Position numbers and translations under genes: made by a program
Part shown: positions 1 through 6,718 of the stretch, piece by piece
How the letters are laid out: each line of letters starts with the position of its first letter
Numbering within the stretch: the stretch's first letter is position 1
Notes under the pieces: generated by a model
What the model was told of the DNA's origin: nothing
The model's input: only the letters and a program-made list of their open reading frames with translations
Databases searched by the model: none
NCBI GenBank assembly: GCA_944389885.1
Contig: CALXNZ010000015.1
Location: 1 to 56,922, forward strand
DNA: 56,922 nt
Direction: 5' to 3'
DNA from: an uncultured Opitutales bacterium
GTDB lineage: Bacteria > Verrucomicrobiota > Verrucomicrobiia > Opitutales > Intestinicryptomonadaceae

Positions 1-626
1 TCGATGTCGCCAAGCTCGTTTGTCCAATCTTCCCAAAGCATCATTTGCGGACTCTGTTCTTTGCCTCCGCCTTGCAGGCCGCGGAGGCCGGTCTTTGACT
101 GCTCCGCTTGCTCGTCGGCATAGGCGCGCTCGGATCCCTCGCGCAAAAGCTGGCGCATTTGAGTCAAGGTCATGTCGCGTACTGTCGCATTTAAAAGATT
201 GTCCGTATCCGCCGTGCTCGCCAAAACCGCCGCGAAGTTAAACTGCTCGCGCGGAATGGACATGATCGCACAATAGTCTTCAACGCCGCTTTCAAGCGCG
301 CCTGTCAATTTATCGACGGCTGAAAGTTTGTCTGTATACACGCGCGCCAGTCCAATGTACTCTTTGGCGGTACGCTCCGCAAACGGCCTGGGATTGCCGT
401 TGCTGGCAAGAGCCGCTGAAAGCCACGCTCCAAACTTGCCGTGGCCGACAACGGCCCTGGCGGCAAGCGCGCACAGGCCGAATTTTAAGGCGTTTACGGC
501 AAACGTAGCGCGGTTATTTTCCACAAGGTTGTACGCTTTGCGGACGGAATCTCTGTCTGGCTTAAATTGGCGGATTATAGCCGCCGTGAGGTTTGATTGA
601 TCTGTTTTGTTTTGAGATGTTTTCAT
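1..626 (-). CDS. DUF3102-like phage protein, 3' end outside window
   Basis: A leftward reading frame starts at ATG 626 and stays open to the window edge (208 residues seen). I checked the reverse strand and found no in-frame stop. Residues about 35-95 have the shape of DUF3102-type phage proteins: a helical stretch, a GHGKFGAWL motif, then a segment ending in TAKEYIGLARVY. That family is known from prophages but its role is unsettled. The gene follows the HTH gene at 633-968 by 6 bases and belongs to the leftward early operon. The late part seen is hydrophilic and Gln/Glu-rich. The assignment is by pattern only. Confidence 0.6.
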   Translation of the reverse strand, partial: MKTSQNKTDQSNLTAAIIRQFKPDRDSVRKAYNLVENNRATFAVNALKFGLCALAARAVVGHGKFGAWLSAALASNGNPRPFAERTAKEYIGLARVYTDKLSAVDKLTGALESGVEDYCAIMSIPREQFNFAAVLASTADTDNLLNATVRDMTLTQMRQLLREGSERAYADEQAEQSKTGLRGLQGGGKEQSPQMMLWEDWTNELGDI

Positions 627-632
627 ATTAAA

Positions 633-968
633 TTAGTGTGCTTCTCCACGCAGACGCAGGACGGCGTAGCAGTCGTTTATAATGTCTCGGATAGTATCGC
701 TGCCGAGTGGGTTGATGTATTTGCGGCGGTCGTACTGTCCGAAAACCGCTATCAAGTATCGCTGCCACTCCTCCCGCGGCACCCGCAAGTGCTGGCGGCT
801 GCCGTCGCGGCTGATGTCGCCCGCGCGGATTGTGCCGTCCAAAAGCAGATTGCGAACGTGGTCTTCGGAACAGTTTAGCGTCTTGGCAATCTCGCCAACG
901 CGCATCGCTCCCTTCGCCGGGTTGTCCATCGACGGGAAGCAAATTTCGAGCTGGAGCGGATTGCGCAT
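633..968 (-). CDS. Excisionase/MerR-like HTH DNA-binding protein
   Basis: This 111-residue protein has a winged-helix pattern of the excisionase (HTH_17) type at about residues 22-70: MRVGEIAKTLNCSEDHVRNLL, then a short turn and a GSRQHLRVPREEW wing. Such proteins bind DNA as recombination directionality factors or small regulators. It lies in the leftward early operon, 8 bases after the 91-residue gene and 6 bases before the DUF3102-like gene. No clear ribosome binding site precedes ATG 968. A start at the internal Met in MDNPAKGAM would remove only the unconserved N-terminus. Whether it acts in excision or transcription cannot be told from the sequence. Confidence 0.7.
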   Translation of the reverse strand: MRNPLQLEICFPSMDNPAKGAMRVGEIAKTLNCSEDHVRNLLLDGTIRAGDISRDGSRQHLRVPREEWQRYLIAVFGQYDRRKYINPLGSDTIRDIINDCYAVLRLRGEAH

Positions 969-976
969 AAGAACGA

Positions 977-1252
977 CTAACGCTTAAATTCGTCGTTGAT
1001 TTTAGAAATCAATTCGTCAGCTTTGCGCTGGAATATGGCCATATCAGCTTGAGTTTTAAAGCCGCACTTCATTTCCTCTCCCAAGATTTCTATTTTTTTA
1101 ATTGCCTTTCCGGCAGCATATAGTCGACAAAAGGCTTCTTTTGAAAGCCCATCAAACATCATGTAACGCGGCTCTATTTCTGATCTGTAATAAGCTCTGG
1201 AAATGAACTCTTGGGTTTCCCCTGTTAACTTTAAGAACTCTTCGTATAGCAT
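977..1252 (-). CDS. Unknown small early phage protein
   Basis: This 91-residue, mostly helical protein rich in Lys and Glu matches no family I recognise. ATG 1252 is preceded on its strand by a GGGAAG ribosome binding site at good spacing, which supports expression. It is the second gene of the leftward early operon, between the Cro-like HTH gene and the excisionase-like gene. No membrane segment or signal peptide is seen. The last third (QADMAIFQRKADELISKIN) could form a short coiled coil. Confidence 0.6.
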   Translation of the reverse strand: MLYEEFLKLTGETQEFISRAYYRSEIEPRYMMFDGLSKEAFCRLYAAGKAIKKIEILGEEMKCGFKTQADMAIFQRKADELISKINDEFKR

Positions 1253-1303
1253 TTCTTCTTCCCTTTCTGTGTTATTCGTTTTAAATGGTTCAAATGCATG
1301 CCA

Positions 1304-1525
1304 TCACATGCCCCTCTTATTCGCGCGGCGCGCACTGATCGTTTGGGGCGCGTGAATTTGCTCGTTGCAAATCTTCAAAATTTCAAACGATAAACGGCGT
1401 GATTTTCTGATATCGTTTACCACATAATTTACGTGTTGCGGAGTACGCCCCATTCGGCGGCATACTTCCGCCTGTGATATGCCCGCCTCAGCGAGTTTAC
1501 GTTTTAAAATTGTATCTTTTGCCAT
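1304..1525 (-). CDS. Cro/Ner-like HTH regulator
   Basis: This 73-residue protein carries a lambda-repressor-like HTH at about residues 10-50 (KLAEAGISQAEVCRRMGRTPQHVNYVV split over helices 2 and 3). It is the first leftward gene opposite the repressor, the position of cro in lambdoid phages and ner in Mu. Its inferred promoter has a -10 at 1545-1550 and a -35 lying inside the operator palindrome 1562-1575, so repressor binding there should shut it off. ATG 1525 has no evident Shine-Dalgarno sequence. The Cro-like role is an inference from position and fold. Confidence 0.75.
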   Translation of the reverse strand: MAKDTILKRKLAEAGISQAEVCRRMGRTPQHVNYVVNDIRKSRRLSFEILKICNEQIHAPQTISARRANKRGM

Positions 1526-1544
1526 TTTTTGATTGAGGTCTTTG

Positions 1545-1590
1545 ATTAAATTTTTTAGCTTATTAACTCGTTAATGCTAAAAAATAGAAT
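1545..1590. promoter_or_regulatory. Divergent early/repressor promoters sharing operator O1
   Basis: A perfect-arm palindrome ATTAAC-TC-GTTAAT lies at 1562-1575. Rightward, TTAACT (1563-1568) and TAGAAT (1585-1590), 16 bases apart, make a promoter for the repressor gene. Leftward, TTAACG (read from 1569-1574) and TTTAAT (read from 1545-1550), 18 bases apart, make one for the Cro-like gene. Each palindrome half therefore doubles as a -35 box. An outer inverted repeat (TTTTTTAGC 1551-1559, GCTAAAAAA 1576-1584) surrounds the site. Promoter boxes are matched by eye. Confidence 0.6.
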
Positions 1591-1593
1591 TAT

Positions 1594-1941
1594 ATGCAAG
1601 AAAAAAGTGCTAATAAATCGAATTTTTTCTGCGATAGATTTCGCCAACTTTTAGAATTGAGTCCTAAAACTCAGAAAGAAATCGCAAAAGAATTGGATAT
1701 AGGGGAAAGCTCTATCGTATATTATAAAGCAGGCAAAGGCCTGCCGAAATCTAATGAGCTTTATCGAATGGCACAATATTTTGGCTGCTCTATGGAATGG
1801 CTTTTAATGGGCGATGATGATGGTGCACCTGACCACAAAAACAATGCCTGGCAGAATAGAGCTTTGATTGCTGAAAAACGCCTTAAAGATTTGAAAGAAG
1901 CTCTACAAGAAGCTATGAATGCTGTAATCAAAAAATTTTAA
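1594..1941 (+). CDS. XRE/CI-type phage repressor
   Basis: This 115-residue protein has a helix-turn-helix at about residues 20-70 (TQKEIAKELDIGESSIVYYKAG, followed by a helix ending MAQYFGCSMEWLLMG), a layout typical of phage repressors. The C-terminal 40 residues are helical and Lys/Glu-rich and may dimerise. There is no LexA-like self-cleaving peptidase domain, so induction would need an anti-repressor or proteolysis. Three matching palindromes surround the gene (1562, 1949, 2029), which fits autoregulation and early-gene repression. The ATG lies 3 bases after a TAGAAT -10 box and has no ribosome binding site, so the message may be nearly leaderless like lambda cI from PRM. Confidence 0.8.
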   Translation: MQEKSANKSNFFCDRFRQLLELSPKTQKEIAKELDIGESSIVYYKAGKGLPKSNELYRMAQYFGCSMEWLLMGDDDGAPDHKNNAWQNRALIAEKRLKDLKEALQEAMNAVIKKF

Positions 1942-1948
1942 CCAAAAT

Positions 1949-1962
1949 ATTAACGTGTTAAT
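1949..1962. promoter_or_regulatory. Operator-like palindrome O2
   Basis: ATTAAC-GT-GTTAAT is a perfect 14-bp inverted repeat, 8 bases after the repressor stop codon. Its arms are identical to those of the site at 1562-1575; only the central two bases differ. It is most likely a second repressor binding site. Confidence 0.65.
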
Positions 1963-2028
1963 ACTCAAAAAAAGCCGCCAACCCGCATAAATAAAGGATT
2001 CTATTCAATTTTAGCAAAAAAAAGGCAC

Positions 2029-2042
2029 ATTAACACGTTAAT
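2029..2042. promoter_or_regulatory. Operator-like palindrome O3
   Basis: ATTAAC-AC-GTTAAT is the exact reverse complement of the site at 1949-1962 and starts 80 bases after it, so the two may be bound cooperatively. It lies upstream of the 2116-2379 gene, which may also be under repressor control. Confidence 0.65.
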
Positions 2043-2115
2043 ATATTTTTCCACAACTAACTAACAATCAACAATCCAAAAATGCAAGACTTGCACATTT
2101 GAAAGGCGTAAACAC

Positions 2116-2379
2116 ATGCACATTGACATTGAAATCGGACGCGTGATAGGCGAAACGGAGGCGTTTGTGGATATTGAACTTGAAGGACACGACATACGCA
2201 ACCTGCTTTCCATGCACGCATCGGATTGCTTTGAGAAATTAACGCCCGAAGAACGCGCAAAAATAGGAGATGTAATTTTTGCATTGACGCGAGGTGACAT
2301 ATCCGGCCACCGCCTCAACTGCCGAGTCCGTAAAAACTGCTACGCCATTGCAAATTCTCGTAAAGATTCAAAAAAATAA
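2116..2379 (+). CDS. Unknown small phage protein
   Basis: This 87-residue protein begins MHIDIEIGRVIGETEAFVDIEL and ends in a basic tail; I recognise no family. An AAGGCG site precedes ATG 2116 at usable spacing. It is the last gene before a strong terminator (2405-2438) and sits behind operator O3, so it is probably transcribed with or like the repressor in the lysogen. It could be a lysogenic accessory or modulator protein, but nothing in the sequence shows that. Confidence 0.55.
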   Translation: MHIDIEIGRVIGETEAFVDIELEGHDIRNLLSMHASDCFEKLTPEERAKIGDVIFALTRGDISGHRLNCRVRKNCYAIANSRKDSKK

Positions 2380-2404
2380 GCCCAGTTTTATGCATTAACA
2401 TAGA

Positions 2405-2438
2405 CCTTATTTGCTTTGCAAATAAGGCTTTTTTTTTT
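2405..2438 (+). terminator. Rho-independent terminator after the repressor region
   Basis: A perfect 10-bp stem (CCTTATTTGC / GCAAATAAGG) with a TTT loop is followed by a C and ten T residues. It separates the repressor unit from the late operon. Confidence 0.9.
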
Positions 2439-2485
2439 AGAAAAAACTTTTTTAGACGACTGAACCGATAGAGCCGATAGGCTGT

Positions 2486-2514
2486 TTGACCTGTTTTTAA
2501 ATTTGAGATATTCT
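2486..2514 (+). promoter_or_regulatory. Candidate late-operon promoter
   Basis: TTGACC at 2486-2491 and TATTCT at 2509-2514 are separated by 17 bases, close to the sigma-70 consensus. It sits between the upstream terminator and the first late gene. The predicted start point falls within a few bases of ATG 2524, so that message would be leaderless or nearly so. Confidence 0.55.
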
Positions 2515-2523
2515 GCCTGCGTT

Positions 2524-3303
2524 ATGTCAAACGCAGCACAGGATAGTCAACAAAAAAGCGGCAATCTAAAAGTTTACGCATTTGAAGTTGCGCGCATAAA
2601 TGCGGCGACTGTATCGCTTAAACTGCGTCTGCTTGGCGGACTGTCGTCTGTCCGTACAATCGCAATATCGGAAATACCGAATATTCTATTGCAAATAGAT
2701 TCCGCGCTGGCGGAAGACGTTGACAAGATTGAAATCAATGTCGGTTCGGGTGTTTGCGCCATATCACCAAAGCTTTTAAAAAATTTAAAAACGAGCCTTT
2801 CTTCATATCACGCTGTGTCGGGCGGCAGTGGCGCGCAAGTCGTCCGTAAAGGCGTTTCAACGCCGGTAAAATCCAAAGCGCCCGCGCGTGCGGTTAGCTC
2901 CGCCGCGCGTAAGAATTTAATATCCCAAAAGGATACCCGCGCAAATAGCGATGTGGAGTTAGAGAACACCGCCCACACGGCGCGGGTATCCGCCGATTTT
3001 GAAAATCAACTTGCGCGCATTGTCGGCGATGAGCTGCGTAAGGCGGTAATGCCGCTCTTGGCTGAAATAGACGCTATTGCCGCTCTCGTAAAGGAGTGTG
3101 TGGCCGAATTGTCGGCTGTATCAAAAGATTTTATAACCTGCGCGTCCGGCAAACTTGGAGGTCGGAATACGCCGCCTGCGCCGCGCCGCAAAGGCGGAAG
3201 AGAGAGTTGTTGCCCGAAGGCGGGGCGCGTCAACGCCGAGGGCTCCATTTCCACGCGGGGCGGCCGCACGTCGGTTGTGGTTGGCCGCCGCAAAGTATCT
3301 TAA
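2524..3303 (+). CDS. Unknown protein, first gene of the rightward operon
   Basis: This 259-residue protein is read from ATG 2524. A TTG at 2503 in the same frame lies inside the promoter and was not used. Residues about 15-90 alternate hydrophobic and charged stretches like a small alpha/beta domain. Residues 95-155 are Ser/Ala/Lys-rich linker, residues 155-210 form a helical region, and the last 45 residues are low-complexity and strongly basic (Arg/Gly). I recognise no family. Its place ahead of the lysis-like and terminase genes is typical of late regulators or packaging accessories, but this is only position. The basic tail could bind nucleic acid or could be non-conserved. Confidence 0.5.
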   Translation: MSNAAQDSQQKSGNLKVYAFEVARINAATVSLKLRLLGGLSSVRTIAISEIPNILLQIDSALAEDVDKIEINVGSGVCAISPKLLKNLKTSLSSYHAVSGGSGAQVVRKGVSTPVKSKAPARAVSSAARKNLISQKDTRANSDVELENTAHTARVSADFENQLARIVGDELRKAVMPLLAEIDAIAALVKECVAELSAVSKDFITCASGKLGGRNTPPAPRRKGGRESCCPKAGRVNAEGSISTRGGRTSVVVGRRKVS

Positions 3304-3322
3304 TCCAAACGAAGGAATATAA

Positions 3323-3787
3323 ATGAAAAAATGGTTTGAACGTGAATGGTATTGTCTGAAGACCGCTCTGCTTGTAGGCGCGACTGTTCTGGCGGCAGGG
3401 TGCGCTTCTACAACGGTGACGGAATATGACGAAGCTGGCAACGTCGTCAAGGTGACTGAAAGCGACGAGAGCGCCTTCGCAATAGCCGCGCAGTCTATCC
3501 AGACAAAAGACAACATGCTCCATGCAAGCGGTTGGGCCGTCGGTGTGCAGCCGAGTGCGGGCATATATGGCGTTGGCGCATTTGACGTGCTTGCGGCCTC
3601 TATTAACGGTACAAACGGCGCCGTCAACGCGGCAAGCTACGCCACCATGATAAACGCATCAAAGGTATCACTTGATGTCACTGCAAACGCCGAGGGAATA
3701 ACGGCAAAGGCGGAGGGCAACTCAAATGCAAATGCGGCTGCAACGCCTGATACAAACGCAGGCTCAGAAACGGCGGAGGGCAAATAA
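3323..3787 (+). CDS. Prophage lipoprotein
   Basis: This 154-residue protein has a signal peptide ending in the lipobox LAAGC (Cys at about residue 27), so it should be lipid-anchored. The mature part is small and rich in Ala, Asn and Thr, ending in a low-complexity Asn/Ala tail. A GAAGGAAT ribosome site precedes the ATG. It stands next to small membrane-protein genes ahead of the terminase, where phages of Gram-negative hosts often keep lysis genes. An outer-membrane spanin is possible, but the protein is longer than usual and lacks a clear Pro-rich region. A lysogenic conversion lipoprotein is the alternative. Confidence 0.6.
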   Translation: MKKWFEREWYCLKTALLVGATVLAAGCASTTVTEYDEAGNVVKVTESDESAFAIAAQSIQTKDNMLHASGWAVGVQPSAGIYGVGAFDVLAASINGTNGAVNAASYATMINASKVSLDVTANAEGITAKAEGNSNANAAATPDTNAGSETAEGK

Positions 3788-3788
3788 G

Positions 3789-3977
3789 ATGGCTGATGAA
3801 AACCCCGTTGCACAGACTGGCAAGCAGGCCGTGGGATCCTGGCTTAAGAGCAAAGGCACGGCGATTGGCGTTGCCGTTGGAGTGGCTCTAACCTCGCTTG
3901 GAGACTACCTCTTGGGAGATACTGGGCTGATAGCATTTTGCATCGGTCTTGTAAAACAGGCGATAGCGTTCTTCTGA
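3789..3977 (+). CDS. Small membrane protein, holin-like
   Basis: This 62-residue protein starts at ATG 3789, one base after the lipoprotein stop codon; earlier in-frame starts lie inside the lipoprotein gene. It has two hydrophobic stretches (about residues 24-40 and 44-60) with Gly/Ala-rich faces and a short polar N-terminus. Size, hairpin topology and position suggest a holin or a membrane-linked assembly protein. No endolysin is found next to it, which weakens the holin call. Its stop codon overlaps the start of the next small gene (TGATG). Confidence 0.5.
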   Translation: MADENPVAQTGKQAVGSWLKSKGTAIGVAVGVALTSLGDYLLGDTGLIAFCIGLVKQAIAFF

Positions 3978-4075
3978 TGCGCAAGGTATTGCAGTTCTTA
4001 AAAGCCCGCGTGCGCCTATATTTCGAGCGCGGGCGGCGCGGGCTAAAAATTTTTAAAGTAAAGATAAGGTTTTAA
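3977..4075 (+). CDS. 32-residue basic peptide gene, overlapped on both sides
   Basis: A 33-codon frame starts in a TGATG overlap with the previous gene and ends in a TAATG overlap with the next. Such double overlap suggests translational coupling and argues that it is real despite its size. The peptide is very basic (many Arg and Lys) with interspersed Phe, Leu and Ile, so an amphipathic membrane or nucleic-acid-binding peptide is possible. It has no recognisable family. Part of it runs through a GC-rich repeat-like stretch (about 4010-4045). Confidence 0.4.
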   Translation: MRKVLQFLKARVRLYFERGRRGLKIFKVKIRF

Positions 4076-4491
4076 TGATAATAAAAGAGACTTTTGGCGG
4101 CGCGGCTTTGTTGGCGTCCTTTTCGGGAGTGGACGCTACTTGGCTGTCCAATGCGATGATATTCATCGCGGCGGCGGCAGCCACGATTTTTTACATAAAG
4201 GGCGCTGTAAAAAAAAGCCCGCCTGATACGGAGAAATACCGCCATGTCACGGAGTGCGACAAGCTCTGCAAGGCGAACATTGACGCCCACGAGAAGCTCG
4301 ACCGCGAGATGAATGAGCGCCTCACCTCTATGAGTGGACACTCAGCTGCAAGCCGAAAAGTCATCTATGAAAGCGTCCGCAAACTCTCCGAGGACGTAGC
4401 CGCATTAAAGTCGTCAAACGAATACCGCACGCAACAACTCCACGCGCTTGAATCTAAGATCGATAAAATTTGGGAGATTTTGAGCAAATGA
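4075..4491 (+). CDS. Membrane-anchored coiled-coil protein, Mu gp25 (DUF2730)-like position
   Basis: This 138-residue protein has a hydrophobic N-terminal third (one clear membrane segment at about residues 24-42, with a weaker one before it). A long helical region at residues 60-138 with heptad-like spacing follows (KVIYESVRKLSEDVAALKSS, then a helix ending KIDKIWEIL). Mu has a protein of the same build, gp25/DUF2730, just before its terminase genes. The match is by architecture and order, not by clear sequence identity. An inner-membrane spanin is the main alternative. Its end overlaps the next gene (ATGA). Confidence 0.5.
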   Translation: MIIKETFGGAALLASFSGVDATWLSNAMIFIAAAAATIFYIKGAVKKSPPDTEKYRHVTECDKLCKANIDAHEKLDREMNERLTSMSGHSAASRKVIYESVRKLSEDVAALKSSNEYRTQQLHALESKIDKIWEILSK

Positions 4492-4757
4492 CTGCCGAAC
4501 AAAAAATACTCTTAAGAGAAAATCTTTTAAAACAGCTTGCCGAGGCGCGCCCGTTTGGAGTGCTTGCCGCGCGGCTTTGCGTGGGAGCGCGCATGTGGAA
4601 CTTTAATCTGGCGGAGGACGAAATTGAGGCGGAGCTCAAGATACTCGCGCGCAAAGGGCTTGTTGAGGCGAAAGCCGACGCGATGGCGATTGAATCTGCG
4701 CTTCATTGGAAGATCACCGCTGCCGGTTTAAAGACGTTGGACGAAAGGGGGTACTGA
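4488..4757 (+). CDS. Winged-helix-like protein before the terminase (Mu gp26-like position)
   Basis: This 89-residue protein is read from ATG 4488, which overlaps the previous stop (ATGA); a TTG at 4470 is less likely. It runs helix-helix-strand in a winged-helix manner. A helix with EIEAELKILARKGLV is followed by a strand ending ALHWKITAAGLKTL, the usual W-x-IT-x-G wing of small DNA-binding proteins. In Mu-like phages a protein of this size precedes the small terminase. A DNA-binding role in packaging or late control is plausible but not shown. Confidence 0.55.
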   Translation: MTAEQKILLRENLLKQLAEARPFGVLAARLCVGARMWNFNLAEDEIEAELKILARKGLVEAKADAMAIESALHWKITAAGLKTLDERGY

Positions 4758-4760
4758 TTA

Positions 4761-5309
4761 ATGGGCAAGTCCAAGATAGAGACGGAGCTTTCGGAAGAGC
4801 AGTTGCAAGAGTTCTGCACACGCCTTGCAAATACTCCGAAACTGACGCTTAAAAAGCTCCAGTCTATGGCGGCGGAGCTTGGCATTGGAGTATCGCTCAT
4901 GGGTGCAAAGAGCTTCCGCGACGGCGCGTTTGCCGAGCATATCGAAAAAATGCGCCGCGCAAAAGAGCTTGCACTGCAGCTCCGCGAGGTCGGCAACGCG
5001 GATGCGGCAGGATCCATAGCGGACGCCGGGGCGCTTGTGCTAATGCAGCAGGTCTATGACGCCCTCACAAAGGGAGATGAGGTTGACTTCGACGCATTTT
5101 CAAAAATAATCGCGCGCCTGCGCAGCGGCGACCACCGCCTGCGCGAAGTAAACGCGAAACTTAAAGAATACGAGCGCCGCGAGGCCGAATGGGAGCGCAA
5201 GGAAGCAGAACGCGAAGCGGCAAAGGCGGAGCTTTCAAAGGCAATTTCAAAGCGAGGCATAGGCGAGGACGTCCTGCGCGAAATTGAGGAGAAAATAAAA
5301 CTTTTATAA
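4761..5309 (+). CDS. Small terminase subunit, DUF3486 (Mu gp27-like)
   Basis: This 182-residue protein begins MGKSKIETELSEEQLQEF, the typical opening of DUF3486 proteins. An HTH-like region follows (LKKLQSMAAELGIGVSLMG) and then a long charged coiled coil at about residues 125-182. DUF3486 is the small terminase of Mu-like phages, which recognises DNA for packaging. It directly precedes and overlaps by one base the large terminase gene, as in Mu. The coiled-coil C-terminus would support oligomerisation. Confidence 0.85.
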   Translation: MGKSKIETELSEEQLQEFCTRLANTPKLTLKKLQSMAAELGIGVSLMGAKSFRDGAFAEHIEKMRRAKELALQLREVGNADAAGSIADAGALVLMQQVYDALTKGDEVDFDAFSKIIARLRSGDHRLREVNAKLKEYERREAEWERKEAEREAAKAELSKAISKRGIGEDVLREIEEKIKLL

Positions 5310-6718
5310 TGGCAAAGAAACTCACAGGAAAGGCCAAGTGCGGGCTTGAAAATATCGACGCGCTAATGTTGCCGTACCAGGCGGAATGGGTGCGAGATAG
5401 GTCGCGCATAAAGCTTGTTGAGAAGAGCCGCCAGATAGGCTTTTCCTGGGCTACCGCCTACGACCTTGTGCGCCAGGCCGCTCTTGAAAGCACACGCCTT
5501 GACACTTGGGTCAGCTCCCGCGACGAGTTGCAAGCAAGGCTCTTTTTGGAAGATTGCAAGAAGTTCGGAGACATACTTGACATTGCCGCGTCCGCGCTCG
5601 GAGAGGGCGTCTACAAAGACGACGGAGGCAAGCCTTACACATCCTTCGATTTAAAATTTAATAACGGAACAACGATCCATTCGATGAGTTCCAACCCCGA
5701 CGCGCAGGCGGGCAAGCGCGGCACGCGCGTCTTGGACGAATTCGCGTTGCATCCCGATCCGATCAAGCTGTATGCGATAGCCTATCCTGGCATAACGTGG
5801 GGAGGTCAAATGGCTATAATCTCCACCCACCGAGGCGCCGACAATTTCTTCAATAGACTTGTCCAGGAGGCGAAATTTAACGGCAATCCAAAAAAGATAA
5901 GCCTGCACCGCGTGACACTGGAGGACGCGTTAAACCAGGGCTTTTTAGCGAAGCTGCAATCCAAGCTTGCCGCCGGCGATCCGCGCCTTGACATGGACGA
6001 GCAGCAATACTTTGACGACGTAAAGAGCAAGTGCGCCGACTACGAGTCTTTTTTACAAGAGTACATGTGCGTGCCCGCTACCGACGCAAGCGTGTTTATT
6101 TCCGCGGACATTTTGGGCGGCTGTTTTTACAACTATGGCGAAGTCTGGCAGACAGAGCTGCAAGACTGCGCGGGAGAGCTTTACATAGGCGTGGACGTTG
6201 GCCGCGACAACGACCTTACGGTGATTTGGATTTTGGAAAGCATCGCCGGAATACTCTTTACGCGCCGTGTGGAAACTTTGAAAGGCATGAAGTTTTCGGA
6301 CCAAGAGGCAGTGCTGTATCCCTACCTTGAGCTTCCGAAGATGCGCCGCTGCTGCATAGACCAAACAGGGCTTGGACGCCAGTTTGCCGAGCGCGCACAG
6401 GAGCGCTTTGGAAAGTACCGCGTGGAGGGCGTGCAGTTTACGGCGGAATCAAAGGAAAGAATGGCATATCCTTTGCGCGCCCGCTTTGAAGATAAGACAA
6501 TACGCATACCTGATACGTCGGAAATCCGCACGGACATCCGCGGGGTCAAAAAGACGGTTGGCGCGGGAGGGGCAATACGCTTTGACGCTGCCCGCAGCGA
6601 GAGCGGGCATAGCGACCGTTTCTGGGCGCTTGCGCTTGCAGTGGAAGCCTCAAAAAGCGGAGGGGAATCTTACATAACGCCCGTTGAGCTTGAAAGAAGC
6701 AGGAGGTTCATTTGGTGA
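5309..6718 (+). CDS. Large terminase subunit (Mu gp28-like)
   Basis: This 469-residue packaging ATPase/nuclease has an N-terminal ATPase with a deviant Walker A (EKSRQIGFSWA, about residues 38-48) and a Walker B-like hydrophobic-DE (TRVLDEFALH, about residue 142). The nuclease core begins YIGVDVGRDNDLTVIW near residue 290, where the first Asp would bind metal. A later acidic position lies in the ESGHSDRFWALALAVEA region. Length and order (small terminase, large terminase, DUF935 portal) match Mu-like phages. Its 3' end carries the AGGAGG ribosome site for the portal gene. Confidence 0.93.
   Translation: MAKKLTGKAKCGLENIDALMLPYQAEWVRDRSRIKLVEKSRQIGFSWATAYDLVRQAALESTRLDTWVSSRDELQARLFLEDCKKFGDILDIAASALGEGVYKDDGGKPYTSFDLKFNNGTTIHSMSSNPDAQAGKRGTRVLDEFALHPDPIKLYAIAYPGITWGGQMAIISTHRGADNFFNRLVQEAKFNGNPKKISLHRVTLEDALNQGFLAKLQSKLAAGDPRLDMDEQQYFDDVKSKCADYESFLQEYMCVPATDASVFISADILGGCFYNYGEVWQTELQDCAGELYIGVDVGRDNDLTVIWILESIAGILFTRRVETLKGMKFSDQEAVLYPYLELPKMRRCCIDQTGLGRQFAERAQERFGKYRVEGVQFTAESKERMAYPLRARFEDKTIRIPDTSEIRTDIRGVKKTVGAGGAIRFDAARSESGHSDRFWALALAVEASKSGGESYITPVELERSRRFIW

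Noticed and set aside
2503..2523. TTG 2503 as start of the first late gene
   Set aside because: It falls between the -35 and -10 boxes of the candidate promoter, so the transcript would not include it.
3323..4491. Complete lysis cassette (holin, endolysin, spanins)
   Set aside because: Membrane and lipoprotein genes are present, but no endolysin with recognisable catalytic motifs is seen anywhere in the prophage part.
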